64,000 bases of DNA from Rhizobium freirei PRF 81 (GCF_000359745.1 NZ_AQHN01000090.1:60527-124526); one strand, 5' to 3'; shown: positions 45,155 to 54,076, numbered from the stretch's first letter. Numbers and translations are program-made. Notes: a model not told the origin generated them from the sequence alone.

Positions 45155-45901
45155 ATGCGATATCAGCCTGACAGGACGACGGACATGCCGACAGACGTGC
45201 GGCTGACCCGCTCGGGCCGTATTTCTGGCCGATCCGATCTCTTCCCGAAGCTGGTATCGATGCTGAAGCTGATCGATGCGCAGCATTTTGCAGTTTACCG
45301 CCTTCACGGCTCCGGCTTGCCGCACAAGCAGCGTCTGGTCTGCGAGCTCGACAACTGGGGCTCCGCCAATTCCGTCATCGCCAAGTCTTTCGTGGATGCC
45401 TATGGCGACGCCATGATCGAGCACATCGATAAATCGCTGCTGCCGCTCATGTGGAATGGCCGCGATAGCGACAGCACGGCCGAGACGCCCGACTTTGCCG
45501 CCTTCACCCAGCGCCTCAAACCGCATCTCTTGCCCTTTGCCGGCGTTGCCTTTCCCGTGCGGCTCGGAGCCGTCGGCAACGGCTATGTCGTCTTCACGGC
45601 GAAATTCATGGATCTGGCGAGTGACATGATCGTCGAGCTGCATGGCCGAAGCTGCCAGATCATGATGGAATTACTGTCGCTGGACGAACGCCGCTCTCAG
45701 GCCGCCGAAGCGCTCAGCGAGCGCGAAATCACCTGCCTGCAGCTTGCCGGCGATGGGCGTATCAGCGAAGAAATTGCGGAAAAGCTGGGATTGTCGGTTC
45801 ATACCGTCAACGCCTATCTCGGATCGGCAACGATCAAGCTCGACAGCGTCAATCGCATTCAGGCGATCGCGAAAGCGATCCGCTTCGGCTATATCAGCTG
45901 A
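45155..45901 (+). CDS. visR: LuxR-type motility master regulator VisR
   Basis: This 248-residue partner of VisN starts 11 bases after it. The N-terminal half is a sensor-like region (RSDLFPKLVSMLKLIDAQHF). The C-terminal helix-turn-helix reads LSEREITCLQLAGDGRISEE, IAEKLGLSVHTVNAYLGSA. In S. meliloti VisN and VisR act as a heterodimer, probably with an unknown effector. An alternative ATG at 45185 would remove ten residues. It ends convergent with a flhB-linked gene. Confidence 0.87.
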   Translation: MRYQPDRTTDMPTDVRLTRSGRISGRSDLFPKLVSMLKLIDAQHFAVYRLHGSGLPHKQRLVCELDNWGSANSVIAKSFVDAYGDAMIEHIDKSLLPLMWNGRDSDSTAETPDFAAFTQRLKPHLLPFAGVAFPVRLGAVGNGYVVFTAKFMDLASDMIVELHGRSCQIMMELLSLDERRSQAAEALSEREITCLQLAGDGRISEEIAEKLGLSVHTVNAYLGSATIKLDSVNRIQAIAKAIRFGYIS

Positions 45902-45954
45902 CAGTGCAGCGCCTCGGCGGATAGCTTCGAAAGTCTTCATTCCTCTTCAGAGAT

Positions 45955-46395
45955 TCAAAAAGCGTGCGCCGCTTCGCCGTGGATGACGTAACGTGCATCC
46001 TTCAGGCTGCGTGCGAGAAGTGCCGTGTTCTCGTCCGGATCGGCAGATGCCTTGGCGAAGGCGATATGGTTGATTTCGATGCCGGCGTAGTGCTCCGCGA
46101 GGGCAAGCTTGGCATAGATGGTGACGCCCTGCGGCTTGATCTCCAGATCTAGCGTCACTTCGGCCGGGCCGCCCCAATCGAGCTTATAGTCGCCACCGAG
46201 CCCGAAATTGACCACGCCTGGAAGGAAATAGAGCTCAGCGGCCGAGGCCACGAGGTCAGCAAGATTACCGTATCGTTCGAAGCGCAGCAGCGAGATCAGG
46301 TCGGCGGCGTCGAGAAGGCGCAGCTCGCTTGCGACAGGGCTGATGGCTTCGGCAAGTATTTGTTCGCGCTGGGCAGAGTAGGGGCATTTTTTCAT
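45955..46395 (-). CDS. Conserved-looking flagellar-cluster protein of unknown function
   Basis: This 146-residue soluble protein begins 5 bases after the flhB stop on the same strand, so it is the last gene of the motA-flhB operon. It has an N-terminal helical part (QREQILAEAISPVASELRLL) with LISLLRFERYGNLADLVASA. A beta-rich C-terminal half follows (VTLDLEIKPQGVTIYAKLAL). I see no signal peptide or transmembrane helix and recognise no family. The operon position between FlhB and VisR suggests a motility role, such as a chaperone or export accessory, but that is inference. Confidence 0.68.
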   Translation of the reverse strand: MKKCPYSAQREQILAEAISPVASELRLLDAADLISLLRFERYGNLADLVASAAELYFLPGVVNFGLGGDYKLDWGGPAEVTLDLEIKPQGVTIYAKLALAEHYAGIEINHIAFAKASADPDENTALLARSLKDARYVIHGEAAHAF

Positions 46396-46400
46396 TTGGT

Positions 46401-47480
46401 TTATCGTACCCGTTTTCTATTTGACTGCACGGCATAGATCCGATGGATGAGTTCGGCGACTGCCTTGTAAAATACTGACGGTATGACGCTATCAACCGAG
46501 ACTTGCGCAAACATGGAGCGGGCGAGGGGCGGATCTTCGAAAACGGGAATATTGTTGGCTTCCGCTATCTCTCTAATTTTCAACGCTATTAGGTCCTGGC
46601 CTTTGGCGACGACGACAGGTGCGTCGTTTTCCTCGCGCACATAGCGCAAGGCCACGGCGAAGTGAGTCGGGTTGGCGATGACGAGGGTCGCGCGTGGCAC
46701 CTGCTTCATCATGCGCCGGCGGGCGCGGTCACGCGCGATCGAGCGTTGGCGCGACTTGACGATCGGGTCGCCCTGCGACTGCTTGTGTTCGTCCTTGACC
46801 TCCTGCTTCGTCATCCTGAGCTGGTCGAACCAATGGTAGCGGCTCCACAATATATCGGCGATGCCGACGACTGCGGTTGCCAGAAGCACGATGATCAGGA
46901 TGCGCTGAACGATCGTCGAGAGGCGCACGAAGATGGTCTGCGGGTCCGAAGCCATCGCGTCGATCGAATGAAAGAACTGACCGCGCAGCACGAAGAACAT
47001 GATGACGCTCACGATCACAATCTTCGTGAGCGACTTCACGAATTCGACCAGGCCCGTTGTGCTGAATATGCGCTTCCAGCCGGCGACGGGTGAGATTCGC
47101 GAGAATTGCGGCCTGATTCGCTCCAGCACCGGCGTCGGCAGATTCTGGAACATCGAGGCGCCGAGGCCGAAGGTCAGGAAGAGCACGACGGCGGGCAGCA
47201 CCATATTGGCGACTTCCCAGCCTATGCGCACGAAGAGCGAAATGGCATCGGGGCCGGTCTCAAGCTTCCATTGATCCGGCTTCTCGAAGAGATCGCGCAG
47301 GATCTCGCCCATGCGGCCCATGCGTGCGGGCAGGAAGAAGGTGACGTAGATGACCGTCGCCAGCATGGTGGCAAAGATCGTTGCTTCCCTGGAATGCGGT
47401 ACATTACCTTTTTCCAGGGTATCGCGGAGTTTTTTCTCCGTCGGGTTTTCTGTTTTACTGTCCTTGTCTTCGTCAGCCAA
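46401..47480 (-). CDS. flhB: Flagellar export switch protein FlhB
   Basis: This 359-residue inner-membrane protein of the type III export apparatus has four transmembrane helices in the first ~210 residues. The autocleavage site NPTH is in LVIANPTHFAVALRYV, and the C-terminal domain carries GQDLIALKIREIAEANNIP. The start MADEDKDSKTENPTEKKLRD is typical. FlhB switches substrate export from rod/hook to filament. It is followed closely by an unknown gene and preceded by fliG. Confidence 0.95.
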   Translation of the reverse strand: MADEDKDSKTENPTEKKLRDTLEKGNVPHSREATIFATMLATVIYVTFFLPARMGRMGEILRDLFEKPDQWKLETGPDAISLFVRIGWEVANMVLPAVVLFLTFGLGASMFQNLPTPVLERIRPQFSRISPVAGWKRIFSTTGLVEFVKSLTKIVIVSVIMFFVLRGQFFHSIDAMASDPQTIFVRLSTIVQRILIIVLLATAVVGIADILWSRYHWFDQLRMTKQEVKDEHKQSQGDPIVKSRQRSIARDRARRRMMKQVPRATLVIANPTHFAVALRYVREENDAPVVVAKGQDLIALKIREIAEANNIPVFEDPPLARSMFAQVSVDSVIPSVFYKAVAELIHRIYAVQSNRKRVR

Positions 47481-47573
47481 AGCAGCCGCCCTTTACGCAA
47501 CGGAAAGAGGCCGCGCATCACACGCGGCCTTGAGCCAAGCATTCTAAGACAATTCAGGTGAGTCGCGGCGAGA

Positions 47574-48617
47574 TTAAGCCGCTTCTTCCACAGGCGTGTT
47601 TTCCTTGGGCTTGAGCTCGATCTGGCCGGAATTGGCAAGCCGGATGGCTTCCTGTGCGATGGCGCGCCGTGCAATGGCGATTTCGCGCGGATTGATGCCG
47701 GTGTTGCCCATCTGCAGGTCGGATTCGATCATGCGGCGCTGGCGCGGGCTGATCGAGGACAGGACGATCTCGCGAATCTCCGTATTCGAGCCCCGCAGCG
47801 CCATGGTCAGAATATCCGAGGCGATATCGTTGAGCAGCAGCACGCGGCTCGGCTGTGGCATCCGGGTGAGATCGTCGAAGAGGAAGATCTTCGGACGAAC
47901 CTTCTCGACCGATTCCTTGTTGATCGATTCGAGTGAGGTGAGCAGCGTATCGACCTGCGGCTTGTCGAGCTCGTTCATGAGATCCGCAACCTTGGTCGAG
48001 CCGGAAGCGTTGCGCTCCGCATCGATCTCCGCCATCAGTCCGAGAACGCGGTTCTCGATGATCTGCGCCGCTTTCGGGCTGACTTCCTTCAGGTTGACGG
48101 TACGGTTCATGATGTCGGCGCGCTGGGCTTCCGGAAGCTGCAGCAGCACCTTCGCGCCGAAGGCGGAAGGCATCATCGACAGGACATAAGCGATGGTCTG
48201 CGGATGTTCGCGCAGAAGGAATTTGGCGACGAAGACCGGATCCGCTTCGCCCAGGCGATCCCAGATGGAGGTTTCGTAGGCCTGGAAGGCGGTGCGGCGG
48301 CCGAGCAGGCTGTCCACCTCGTCCGGCGTCAGGCCTTCCTCGAGAATGCTTTCGATGGCCTTGGCATTATCCATCAGGCCGGCGCCTTCGGTAAACAGGT
48401 CCTCGAATTCCGCGACGAGCTGAGCCAGTTCGTCCGGCGGAATGAGCCTCAGCGATTGCGCGGAGGCAATGATCATCTGCAATTCGTTCTGGGTAAAATA
48501 TTTGAGCAGCCGCCCTGCCACCTGCTTTCCCATAGCAAGAAGGACGGCGGCCGCCTTTTCAGTCTGAGATAACGGTTTCTCGGCAAGTGCGCCGCTGAAA
48601 TCGTCAAAGTCCATCAT
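47574..48617 (-). CDS. fliG: Flagellar motor switch protein FliG
   Basis: This 347-residue rotor protein links FliF to FliM and faces the stator. The N-terminal domain starts FDDFSGALAEKPLSQTEKAA. The middle domain has the FliM-binding EHPQTIAYVLS motif (EHPQ-type). The C-terminal torque helix carries the charged residues (FLFDDLTRM and SSISPRQRRMIESDL). I prefer ATG 48617, because GGAG lies 9 bases upstream inside the longer frame; ATG 48632 would add five residues. Confidence 0.94.
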   Translation of the reverse strand: MMDFDDFSGALAEKPLSQTEKAAAVLLAMGKQVAGRLLKYFTQNELQMIIASAQSLRLIPPDELAQLVAEFEDLFTEGAGLMDNAKAIESILEEGLTPDEVDSLLGRRTAFQAYETSIWDRLGEADPVFVAKFLLREHPQTIAYVLSMMPSAFGAKVLLQLPEAQRADIMNRTVNLKEVSPKAAQIIENRVLGLMAEIDAERNASGSTKVADLMNELDKPQVDTLLTSLESINKESVEKVRPKIFLFDDLTRMPQPSRVLLLNDIASDILTMALRGSNTEIREIVLSSISPRQRRMIESDLQMGNTGINPREIAIARRAIAQEAIRLANSGQIELKPKENTPVEEAA

Positions 48618-48666
48618 GGTCTTCGTCTCCATCCCACACAGGGAGTGGGCTCATCCTGAGCCGGGT

Positions 48667-49197
48667 TCAGCTTTTTTTCGTGTTGTAGACTTCAGTGAGC
48701 TTAATACCGAATCTGGTGTCGTCATGTTCCAGAACGGTAATTTCGCCCCGGCCGATCTTGCGGCCGTTTACGGTGATTTCGACAGGTTCGCCGATCTTCT
48801 TGTCGAGCGCGATGATGGCGCCTTCGCTCAGATTCATCAGGCCGGAAACCTGCATGCGGCTGGTGCCGAGCACAATCTGGACGTCGATCGGGATATCCAT
48901 GATCATATCGAGATTGGCGGCAAGCGCGCTGCCGAGCGGCGCCGGCGCCGCGGAGGTGCTGCCAAAATCGCTGTCGCCGAAAGCCGGGCTGGAATCGTCG
49001 TCGCCGAAATCGCCGAAGGTGGAAAGATCCGTGCCGGTTTCCGCGCCGAAGGCATCGGTATCGAGATCCGGCACGCCGCCGTCGCTATCCTTCTTCAGGA
49101 CGCCGCGCAGACCATCGATGGCCTCGTCCAATGCGGCGTCGCTGTTTGAAATCTCCAGCGATTCGTCGCTGTCTTGCTGTATCGTCTTCGTAGCCAT
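48667..49197 (-). CDS. fliN: Flagellar motor switch protein FliN
   Basis: This 176-residue protein has its C-terminal ~85 residues as the SpoA domain of the C-ring (LDMIMDIPIDVQIVLGTSRM, then VNGRKIGRGEITVLEHDDTR). The N-terminal ~90 residues are acidic, probably disordered, and longer than in E. coli FliN (137 residues). Residues 21-34 (AALDEAIDGLRGVL) loosely resemble the CheY-binding EIDALL peptide normally found on FliM. It lies between fliM and fliG in the minus-strand operon. Confidence 0.92.
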   Translation of the reverse strand: MATKTIQQDSDESLEISNSDAALDEAIDGLRGVLKKDSDGGVPDLDTDAFGAETGTDLSTFGDFGDDDSSPAFGDSDFGSTSAAPAPLGSALAANLDMIMDIPIDVQIVLGTSRMQVSGLMNLSEGAIIALDKKIGEPVEITVNGRKIGRGEITVLEHDDTRFGIKLTEVYNTKKS

Positions 49198-49263
49198 GAA
49201 ATCACTATTCCAGTTGAAACTTGCCTCAAGCTGCCGTGGGTGGGGAGGCCACCCGCCAGCCGG

Positions 49264-50211
49264 TCAATTCATTAGGTGTCGAAGAAGCTCGTCGTCGGAG
49301 TTGACGTTGTCCTTGACGCGCACAGTATAATTTTCGCCGGAACGGCCGAATTCGCAGATATAAAGGTCTTTGCTGTTGGCGCTGACCTCAACCCGGACGT
49401 CGCCGGTATTATCCATGAAGGGAATGACGTCGCCGACCTCGAGCTTGGAAATCGTATCGAGCGTCAGCGATTGCAGTCGGATACGGGCTTCCAGCGTCAC
49501 CTGCGAGCGGCGAACCTGTTCGCTGAGCTGCTCCGACCAGGCCTGGGAGGCGGCTGTCGGGTTTTTCGCGCGCGGCGCGCTGACGACGGTGCGCAGCAGA
49601 TCGCGCTGCGGCACGATGATGACGATCTGGGAAACGCATTTGCCGAGCGAAATCGTCATCGTGATTGCAGCGGCAAAATCGTCGTTTTCATCGCCAAGCG
49701 CTGTCGGGAGTTCTTCGACGTTGCGGGGTGGCTCCAGGTAGGGCTCGAAGCCGCCGGAAGCGTTGACCGCCGAGCGGAGCACATTGGCGATCTTGTCGAA
49801 GACCATGACGGAGAGATCGAGCTCGATTACCGAAAGCGGCCTTGCAACGGCGACTTCCATGTCTTCCGGACGGGCGCCCAGCATATGTTCCATCAGCGTC
49901 ATGATGAAACCGGCGCCGCAGCCGAGGACGAATTTGGGCGCCCAGTTGCGCAGCGATCCGTTGACCACGGCATGATTGCCGCCGAGCCCGGCGACGAGGT
50001 CGTTCATCAGGCCGGACTGGCAGCCGGCATAGGCGATGCTGATCTCGAGACCTGTCTCGGTCTTGATGATATCGGGCAGGAATTCGGCATAGACCTGGGC
50101 GAAGGAGGTGCCGAGCTTGGCGATCGTCGCTTGATCGCCGAGATTGCCTGTGAGCTTGGCAAAGAGGGTGCGATCCATCGCCTGTGCCTTATGTGCGGAT
50201 TGCTGGCTCAT
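49264..50211 (-). CDS. fliM: Flagellar motor switch protein FliM
   Basis: This 315-residue C-ring protein has a middle domain with VLGCGAGFIMTLMEHMLGA and a C-terminal SpoA-type domain (LTLDTISKLEVGDVIPFMD). The N-terminus (MSQQSAHKAQAMDRTLFAKL) lacks the LSQxEIDALL CheY-binding peptide of enterobacterial FliM. The gene starts only 5 bases after motA, so no upstream extension could supply it. The overall order motA-fliM-fliN-fliG is the rhizobial one. Confidence 0.88.
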   Translation of the reverse strand: MSQQSAHKAQAMDRTLFAKLTGNLGDQATIAKLGTSFAQVYAEFLPDIIKTETGLEISIAYAGCQSGLMNDLVAGLGGNHAVVNGSLRNWAPKFVLGCGAGFIMTLMEHMLGARPEDMEVAVARPLSVIELDLSVMVFDKIANVLRSAVNASGGFEPYLEPPRNVEELPTALGDENDDFAAAITMTISLGKCVSQIVIIVPQRDLLRTVVSAPRAKNPTAASQAWSEQLSEQVRRSQVTLEARIRLQSLTLDTISKLEVGDVIPFMDNTGDVRVEVSANSKDLYICEFGRSGENYTVRVKDNVNSDDELLRHLMN

Positions 50212-50216
50212 GATTG

Positions 50217-51089
50217 TCAGGCCGCCTTGCTTTCACCGCCGGGGTTCATCATTTCCTGTTCGACGGCATCGATGGAGGGGCGCTCGTAGGAGGAGATGGT
50301 CTTGCGGCCGTATTCGAGCGCGACCTGCGGTACGGAACCGTTCATGTAGGCCAGCAGCGTCTGCTTCACGATGACATAGAGGCGATGCTGCTTGTTGCGC
50401 ACCACCTTGATCTGAGAAACCAGCGGGGCGCAGACGGAATAGGACAGGATGATGCCGAGGAAGGTGCCGACGAGTGCCGATCCGATGAGATGACCGAGAA
50501 CCTCGGGTGATTCGTTGATGTGGCTCATGGCCTTGATGACGCCGAGAACGGCGGCGACGATACCGATGGCGGGGAACGAATCGCCCATGATCGTGATGGC
50601 GTGGTAGGGCTTCATCTTGTCGTGCTGCATGGTGTCGAGCTCTTCATCCATCAGCGCCTCGATCTCGTGCGAGCGGGCATTGCCGATGATGATGAGGCGG
50701 ACGTAGTCGCAGATGAAGGCCGTCAGATCCTTGTTCTTCAATACCGTCGGGGCGGCCTGGAAGATCGCTGATTCATCCGGGTTGTCGATATGGGCTTCGA
50801 TCTCGTTGCGCGATTTGGTGCGCAGGTCGCGCATCAGGGCGTAGAGCACGCCGAGCGTGTCGAGATAATTGCGCTCCTTGGGGACCGCATGGCGGAAGGC
50901 TTCGCCGAGCGCCTTGCCCGAGTCCTTCACGACCTTCATCGGATTGGCCATGATGAAGCCGCCGAGACCGGCGCCTGCGATAATGACAAATTCGAAGGGC
51001 TGGAAGAGCGCCCCTACGTCTCCGCCCATGGCCATGAAGCTGCCTATGATACAGCCGCAGGTCACTACAAATCCGATAATAATATTCAT
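50217..51089 (-). CDS. motA: Flagellar stator protein MotA
   Basis: This 290-residue inner-membrane stator subunit has four transmembrane helices: two near the N-terminus (about 1-25 and 33-50) and two around 165-225. A large cytoplasmic loop with charged residues lies between (LGVLYALMRDLRTKSRNEIE). The proton-path motif is seen at GDSFPAIGIVAAVLGVIKAM. It partners MotB, whose gene is not in this window. It is the first gene of the minus-strand operon and diverges from flgF. Confidence 0.95.
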   Translation of the reverse strand: MNIIIGFVVTCGCIIGSFMAMGGDVGALFQPFEFVIIAGAGLGGFIMANPMKVVKDSGKALGEAFRHAVPKERNYLDTLGVLYALMRDLRTKSRNEIEAHIDNPDESAIFQAAPTVLKNKDLTAFICDYVRLIIIGNARSHEIEALMDEELDTMQHDKMKPYHAITIMGDSFPAIGIVAAVLGVIKAMSHINESPEVLGHLIGSALVGTFLGIILSYSVCAPLVSQIKVVRNKQHRLYVIVKQTLLAYMNGSVPQVALEYGRKTISSYERPSIDAVEQEMMNPGGESKAA

Positions 51090-51215
51090 CGCCGGTCCAC
51101 ACCTGAACGTTGCCTCATATGATGAACTAGGAGACCTGCCTTGCGTGAGGCTGTTCGACGCGGCGTGCGGCCGTCTTTTGCCGTGTCAGCTTCGCACAAG
51201 CCAATGCCGGCAGGA

Positions 51216-51244
51216 TAGCGGGTAAGGGCATCCATGCCCCGCTA
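51216..51244. promoter_or_regulatory. Dyad in the motA/flgF divergent region
   Basis: TAGCGGG (51216-51222) and the complementary CCCGCTA at the right end (to 51244) enclose GGGCAT and ATGCCC (51226-51231, 51234-51239), a nested inverted repeat. It lies about 67 bases before flgF and 127 bases before motA with no T run, so it is more likely an operator than a terminator. Regulation by Rem or another motility activator is only a suggestion. Confidence 0.4.
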
Positions 51245-51310
51245 ACGAAATGTAGGAGCGCCCTAGCGTTTCCTGTCCCGTTATTCTCCAATGTCCGGAG
51301 GGCGTTGAAA

Positions 51311-52045
51311 ATGCAGTCTGGTATTTATGTGGCGCTGTCGTCCCAGATGGCGCTCGAGCGGCGTCTGACGACGATCGCCGACAACTTGGCCAATGTGAAC
51401 ACGACCGGCTTCCGCGGCACCGAGGTCAAGTTCGACGAAGTTCTCAGCAACACCGAAAACAAGCTCAACGCCAAGGTCGCCTTCGTATCGCAAGGCAACG
51501 ACTATCTCTCCGTCGAAAATGGCGAACTGCAGAACACCGGCAATCTCTTCGATTTCGCCGTCAAGGGCGATGCGTGGTTCGGCGTGAATACGCCTGCCGG
51601 CCTGGTGCTGACGCGCGATGGCCGCTTCACCATGAACGAGAGCGGTGCACTGGTATCCGTGCGCGGCTATCCCATCGTCGATCCTGGCGGCGCCCCTATT
51701 CAGCTCGATCCGGCAGGCGGCGCCCCGACTGTCGGGTCAAACGGCACGATCGCGCAGAACGGCAAGGTCATGGGTCAGATCGGGCTCTACAATGCCGATG
51801 TCGGCAAGGGTTTCCTGCGTTATCAGAATAGCGGCATCCTGCCGACCGACACGCCTCAATCGGTCATCGACCGCTCGAATGTCGGCGTCGCACAGGGATA
51901 TCTCGAAAATTCCAACGTGAACGGCATGCGTGAAATGACCAATCTGATCGAGGTCAGCCGCGCATTCGACAATATCAGCACGCTTACCAGCAGCAGCGAA
52001 GGCACTCTTACCGAAGCGATCAAGACCCTCGGCGGCAGTCAGTAA
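51311..52045 (+). CDS. flgF: Flagellar basal-body rod protein FlgF
   Basis: This 244-residue proximal-rod protein starts MQSGIYVALSSQMALERRLT and has the rod-family motif ADNLANVNTTGFRG near the N-terminus. A C-terminal heptad helix closes it (EVSRAFDNISTLTSSSEGTL). GGAGG lies 9 bases before ATG 51311. A TTG two codons earlier is not needed. It leads the plus-strand basal-body operon. Confidence 0.93.
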   Translation: MQSGIYVALSSQMALERRLTTIADNLANVNTTGFRGTEVKFDEVLSNTENKLNAKVAFVSQGNDYLSVENGELQNTGNLFDFAVKGDAWFGVNTPAGLVLTRDGRFTMNESGALVSVRGYPIVDPGGAPIQLDPAGGAPTVGSNGTIAQNGKVMGQIGLYNADVGKGFLRYQNSGILPTDTPQSVIDRSNVGVAQGYLENSNVNGMREMTNLIEVSRAFDNISTLTSSSEGTLTEAIKTLGGSQ

Positions 52046-52057
52046 AGGGGACGGATC

Positions 52058-53446
52058 ATGGTCGAGGATCGGTTGCCGGAGGACGCGCTGTCGCCGAAGC
52101 TTTCGCATATGGCTGTTCTCGCAGGACAGTATGCGATGGCGGAGAACGCCGTGGCCCATGGCGGTCATGTGCGCACCATCGCCGCTGGACATTACACGGT
52201 CGCCGGCCTTTCCAGGCAGGTGCGGCTTGGCGACTTCGTTGCGCATCGCTCGAAGACGGGCATCCATCTCGGCGAGGTGGTGCGCGTCGAGCCGGAGCTG
52301 ACCTATGTTTGTCCGATCGAACCTGGCGAGCCGATCGGCATCCAGGATACCATCATCCGCAAGGGTGCTTTCCGTATCTCGCCCGACAATAGCTGGTGCG
52401 GCCGCACGATCAATTCGCTGGGCGAGCCGATCGACGGCTTGGGGCCGCTGACGGTCGGGCTCGAGTCGCGCTCGATCTCCAATACCGCGCCACCGTCGAT
52501 GACGCGCCAGCGCGTCGAAACCGGTTTCAAGACCGGCGTACGGGCCATCGATATCTTTTCGCCGCTTTGCCTCGGCCAGCGTCTCGGCATTTTTGCCGGC
52601 TCCGGCGTCGGCAAATCGACGCTCCTGTCCATGCTGGCGCGAGCTGAGGCCTTCGACAAGGTGGTCATCGCGCTCGTCGGCGAGCGCGGCCGCGAAGTGC
52701 GCGAATTCATCGAGGATACGCTTGGCAGCCATATGCAGAAATCGGTGGCGGTCGTCGCGACCAGCGACGAAAGCCCGATGTTGCGCAAGATGGCGCCTCT
52801 GTCGGCCATCACCATTGCCGAGCACTTTCGCGATCAGGGCGACAATGTGCTTTTGATCGTCGATAGCGTGACCCGCTTTGCCCATGCCATTCGCGAGGTC
52901 GCGACAGCTTCCGGCGAGCCGCCGATCGCCCGCGGATATCCCGCCTCCGTTTTCACAGAATTGCCGCGCCTGCTCGAGCGGGCAGGGCCGGGGCCGGAAG
53001 GCACGGGAACGATCACCGCCATCATTTCCATTCTCGTCGATGGCGACAATCACAACGACCCGATCGCAGACTCCACCCGCGGCATTCTCGACGGTCACAT
53101 CGTCCTGCAGCGCAGTCTCGCCGAGGAAGGCCGCTATCCGCCGATCGATCCGCTGGCGTCGGTGTCGCGTCTGGCGCGTAAGGCCTGGACCTCGGATCAG
53201 GAAAAGCTGGTTTCGCGGCTGAAGGCGCTCGTGCACCGCTACGAGGAAACCCGCGATCTGCGCCTGATCGGCGGCTACCGCCAGGGCAGCGACGGCGATC
53301 TCGATATAGCCGTCCGCCAGGTGCCGATCATCTACGACATTTTGAAGCAGACCCCTGGCGAAGGGCCATCGGAAGATGCCTTCACCGATCTCGCGACCGC
53401 TCTCAGAAATGGCTCTGCCGGGGCAGTGCCGGCTAGAGGCAGGTGA
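52058..53446 (+). CDS. fliI: Flagellum-specific ATPase FliI
   Basis: This 462-residue ATPase energises the type III export apparatus. Walker A is GIFAGSGVGKSTLLSML and Walker B is VLLIVDSVTRFA. Other F1-beta-like signatures are GERGREVREFIED and SVSRLARKAWT. It starts 12 bases after flgF. Confidence 0.96.
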   Translation: MVEDRLPEDALSPKLSHMAVLAGQYAMAENAVAHGGHVRTIAAGHYTVAGLSRQVRLGDFVAHRSKTGIHLGEVVRVEPELTYVCPIEPGEPIGIQDTIIRKGAFRISPDNSWCGRTINSLGEPIDGLGPLTVGLESRSISNTAPPSMTRQRVETGFKTGVRAIDIFSPLCLGQRLGIFAGSGVGKSTLLSMLARAEAFDKVVIALVGERGREVREFIEDTLGSHMQKSVAVVATSDESPMLRKMAPLSAITIAEHFRDQGDNVLLIVDSVTRFAHAIREVATASGEPPIARGYPASVFTELPRLLERAGPGPEGTGTITAIISILVDGDNHNDPIADSTRGILDGHIVLQRSLAEEGRYPPIDPLASVSRLARKAWTSDQEKLVSRLKALVHRYEETRDLRLIGGYRQGSDGDLDIAVRQVPIIYDILKQTPGEGPSEDAFTDLATALRNGSAGAVPARGR

Positions 53447-53530
53447 CGGCCGCATGAAGGATCGCTTCAACCATCCATTGCGCGCAACGAGCCGATACTC
53501 CGGCATTGCGCGCCGAAACAGGGGTCAGAC

Positions 53531-54076
53531 GTGAGAGAATCCGACGCAGACGAACCGGTAATGCCGCCGAGGTCGGCAAGGAGACGCACCATCACGGATA
53601 AGGCTTTGGCCTGCACCGGGCTGGTGCTCGCCGGTGCTTCCGCCTTCTTTCCCTGGTACGTTTTCCTGAACCCGGACAAGTTCGGCATTCAGGTTGCCGA
53701 AGGCGATCGCACCCGCGACCTGCCGAATTGGCCGGGCCGGGAGGTGGTCAGCGTATCGCCGCTTGCCATGGTCAACAAGAATCCCTCCCAGCCTAGAGAC
53801 CTTATTCCCGATCCGCTGACGACCGCGACGGTCTCCAATACCGGCCGCGAGGACGACAAAGGACAACCCGCCGATCAGCAGCCGTTTCCCGGCAAGACCC
53901 CATTCCACCTGCTGCACGTGGTCAACGGGCGCGCGCTGATCGAGGACGATACGGGCATGTACGTCGTGCGTATCGGCTCGGTTCTGCCCGACAACAGCCG
54001 CCTGACCTCGATCGAACAGCGAGATGGAAAGTGGATCATCGTCACCTCCGCGGGCGATATCTACGGCAACAAATGA
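53531..54076 (+). CDS. Membrane-anchored flagellar-cluster protein, function unknown
   Basis: This 181-residue protein from GTG 53531 (or 171 residues from ATG 53561) has one hydrophobic anchor at about residues 27-45 (ALACTGLVLAGASAFFPWYV). A polar periplasmic region with a Pro/Asp-rich linker follows. The C-terminal domain is small and beta-rich (HLLHVVNGRALIEDDTGMYV, then RIGSVLPDNSRLTSIEQRDG). The gene lies between fliI and flgB, where rhizobia carry a conserved unknown gene. A role in basal-body assembly is likely from context only. Confidence 0.75.
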   Translation: MRESDADEPVMPPRSARRRTITDKALACTGLVLAGASAFFPWYVFLNPDKFGIQVAEGDRTRDLPNWPGREVVSVSPLAMVNKNPSQPRDLIPDPLTTATVSNTGREDDKGQPADQQPFPGKTPFHLLHVVNGRALIEDDTGMYVVRIGSVLPDNSRLTSIEQRDGKWIIVTSAGDIYGNK

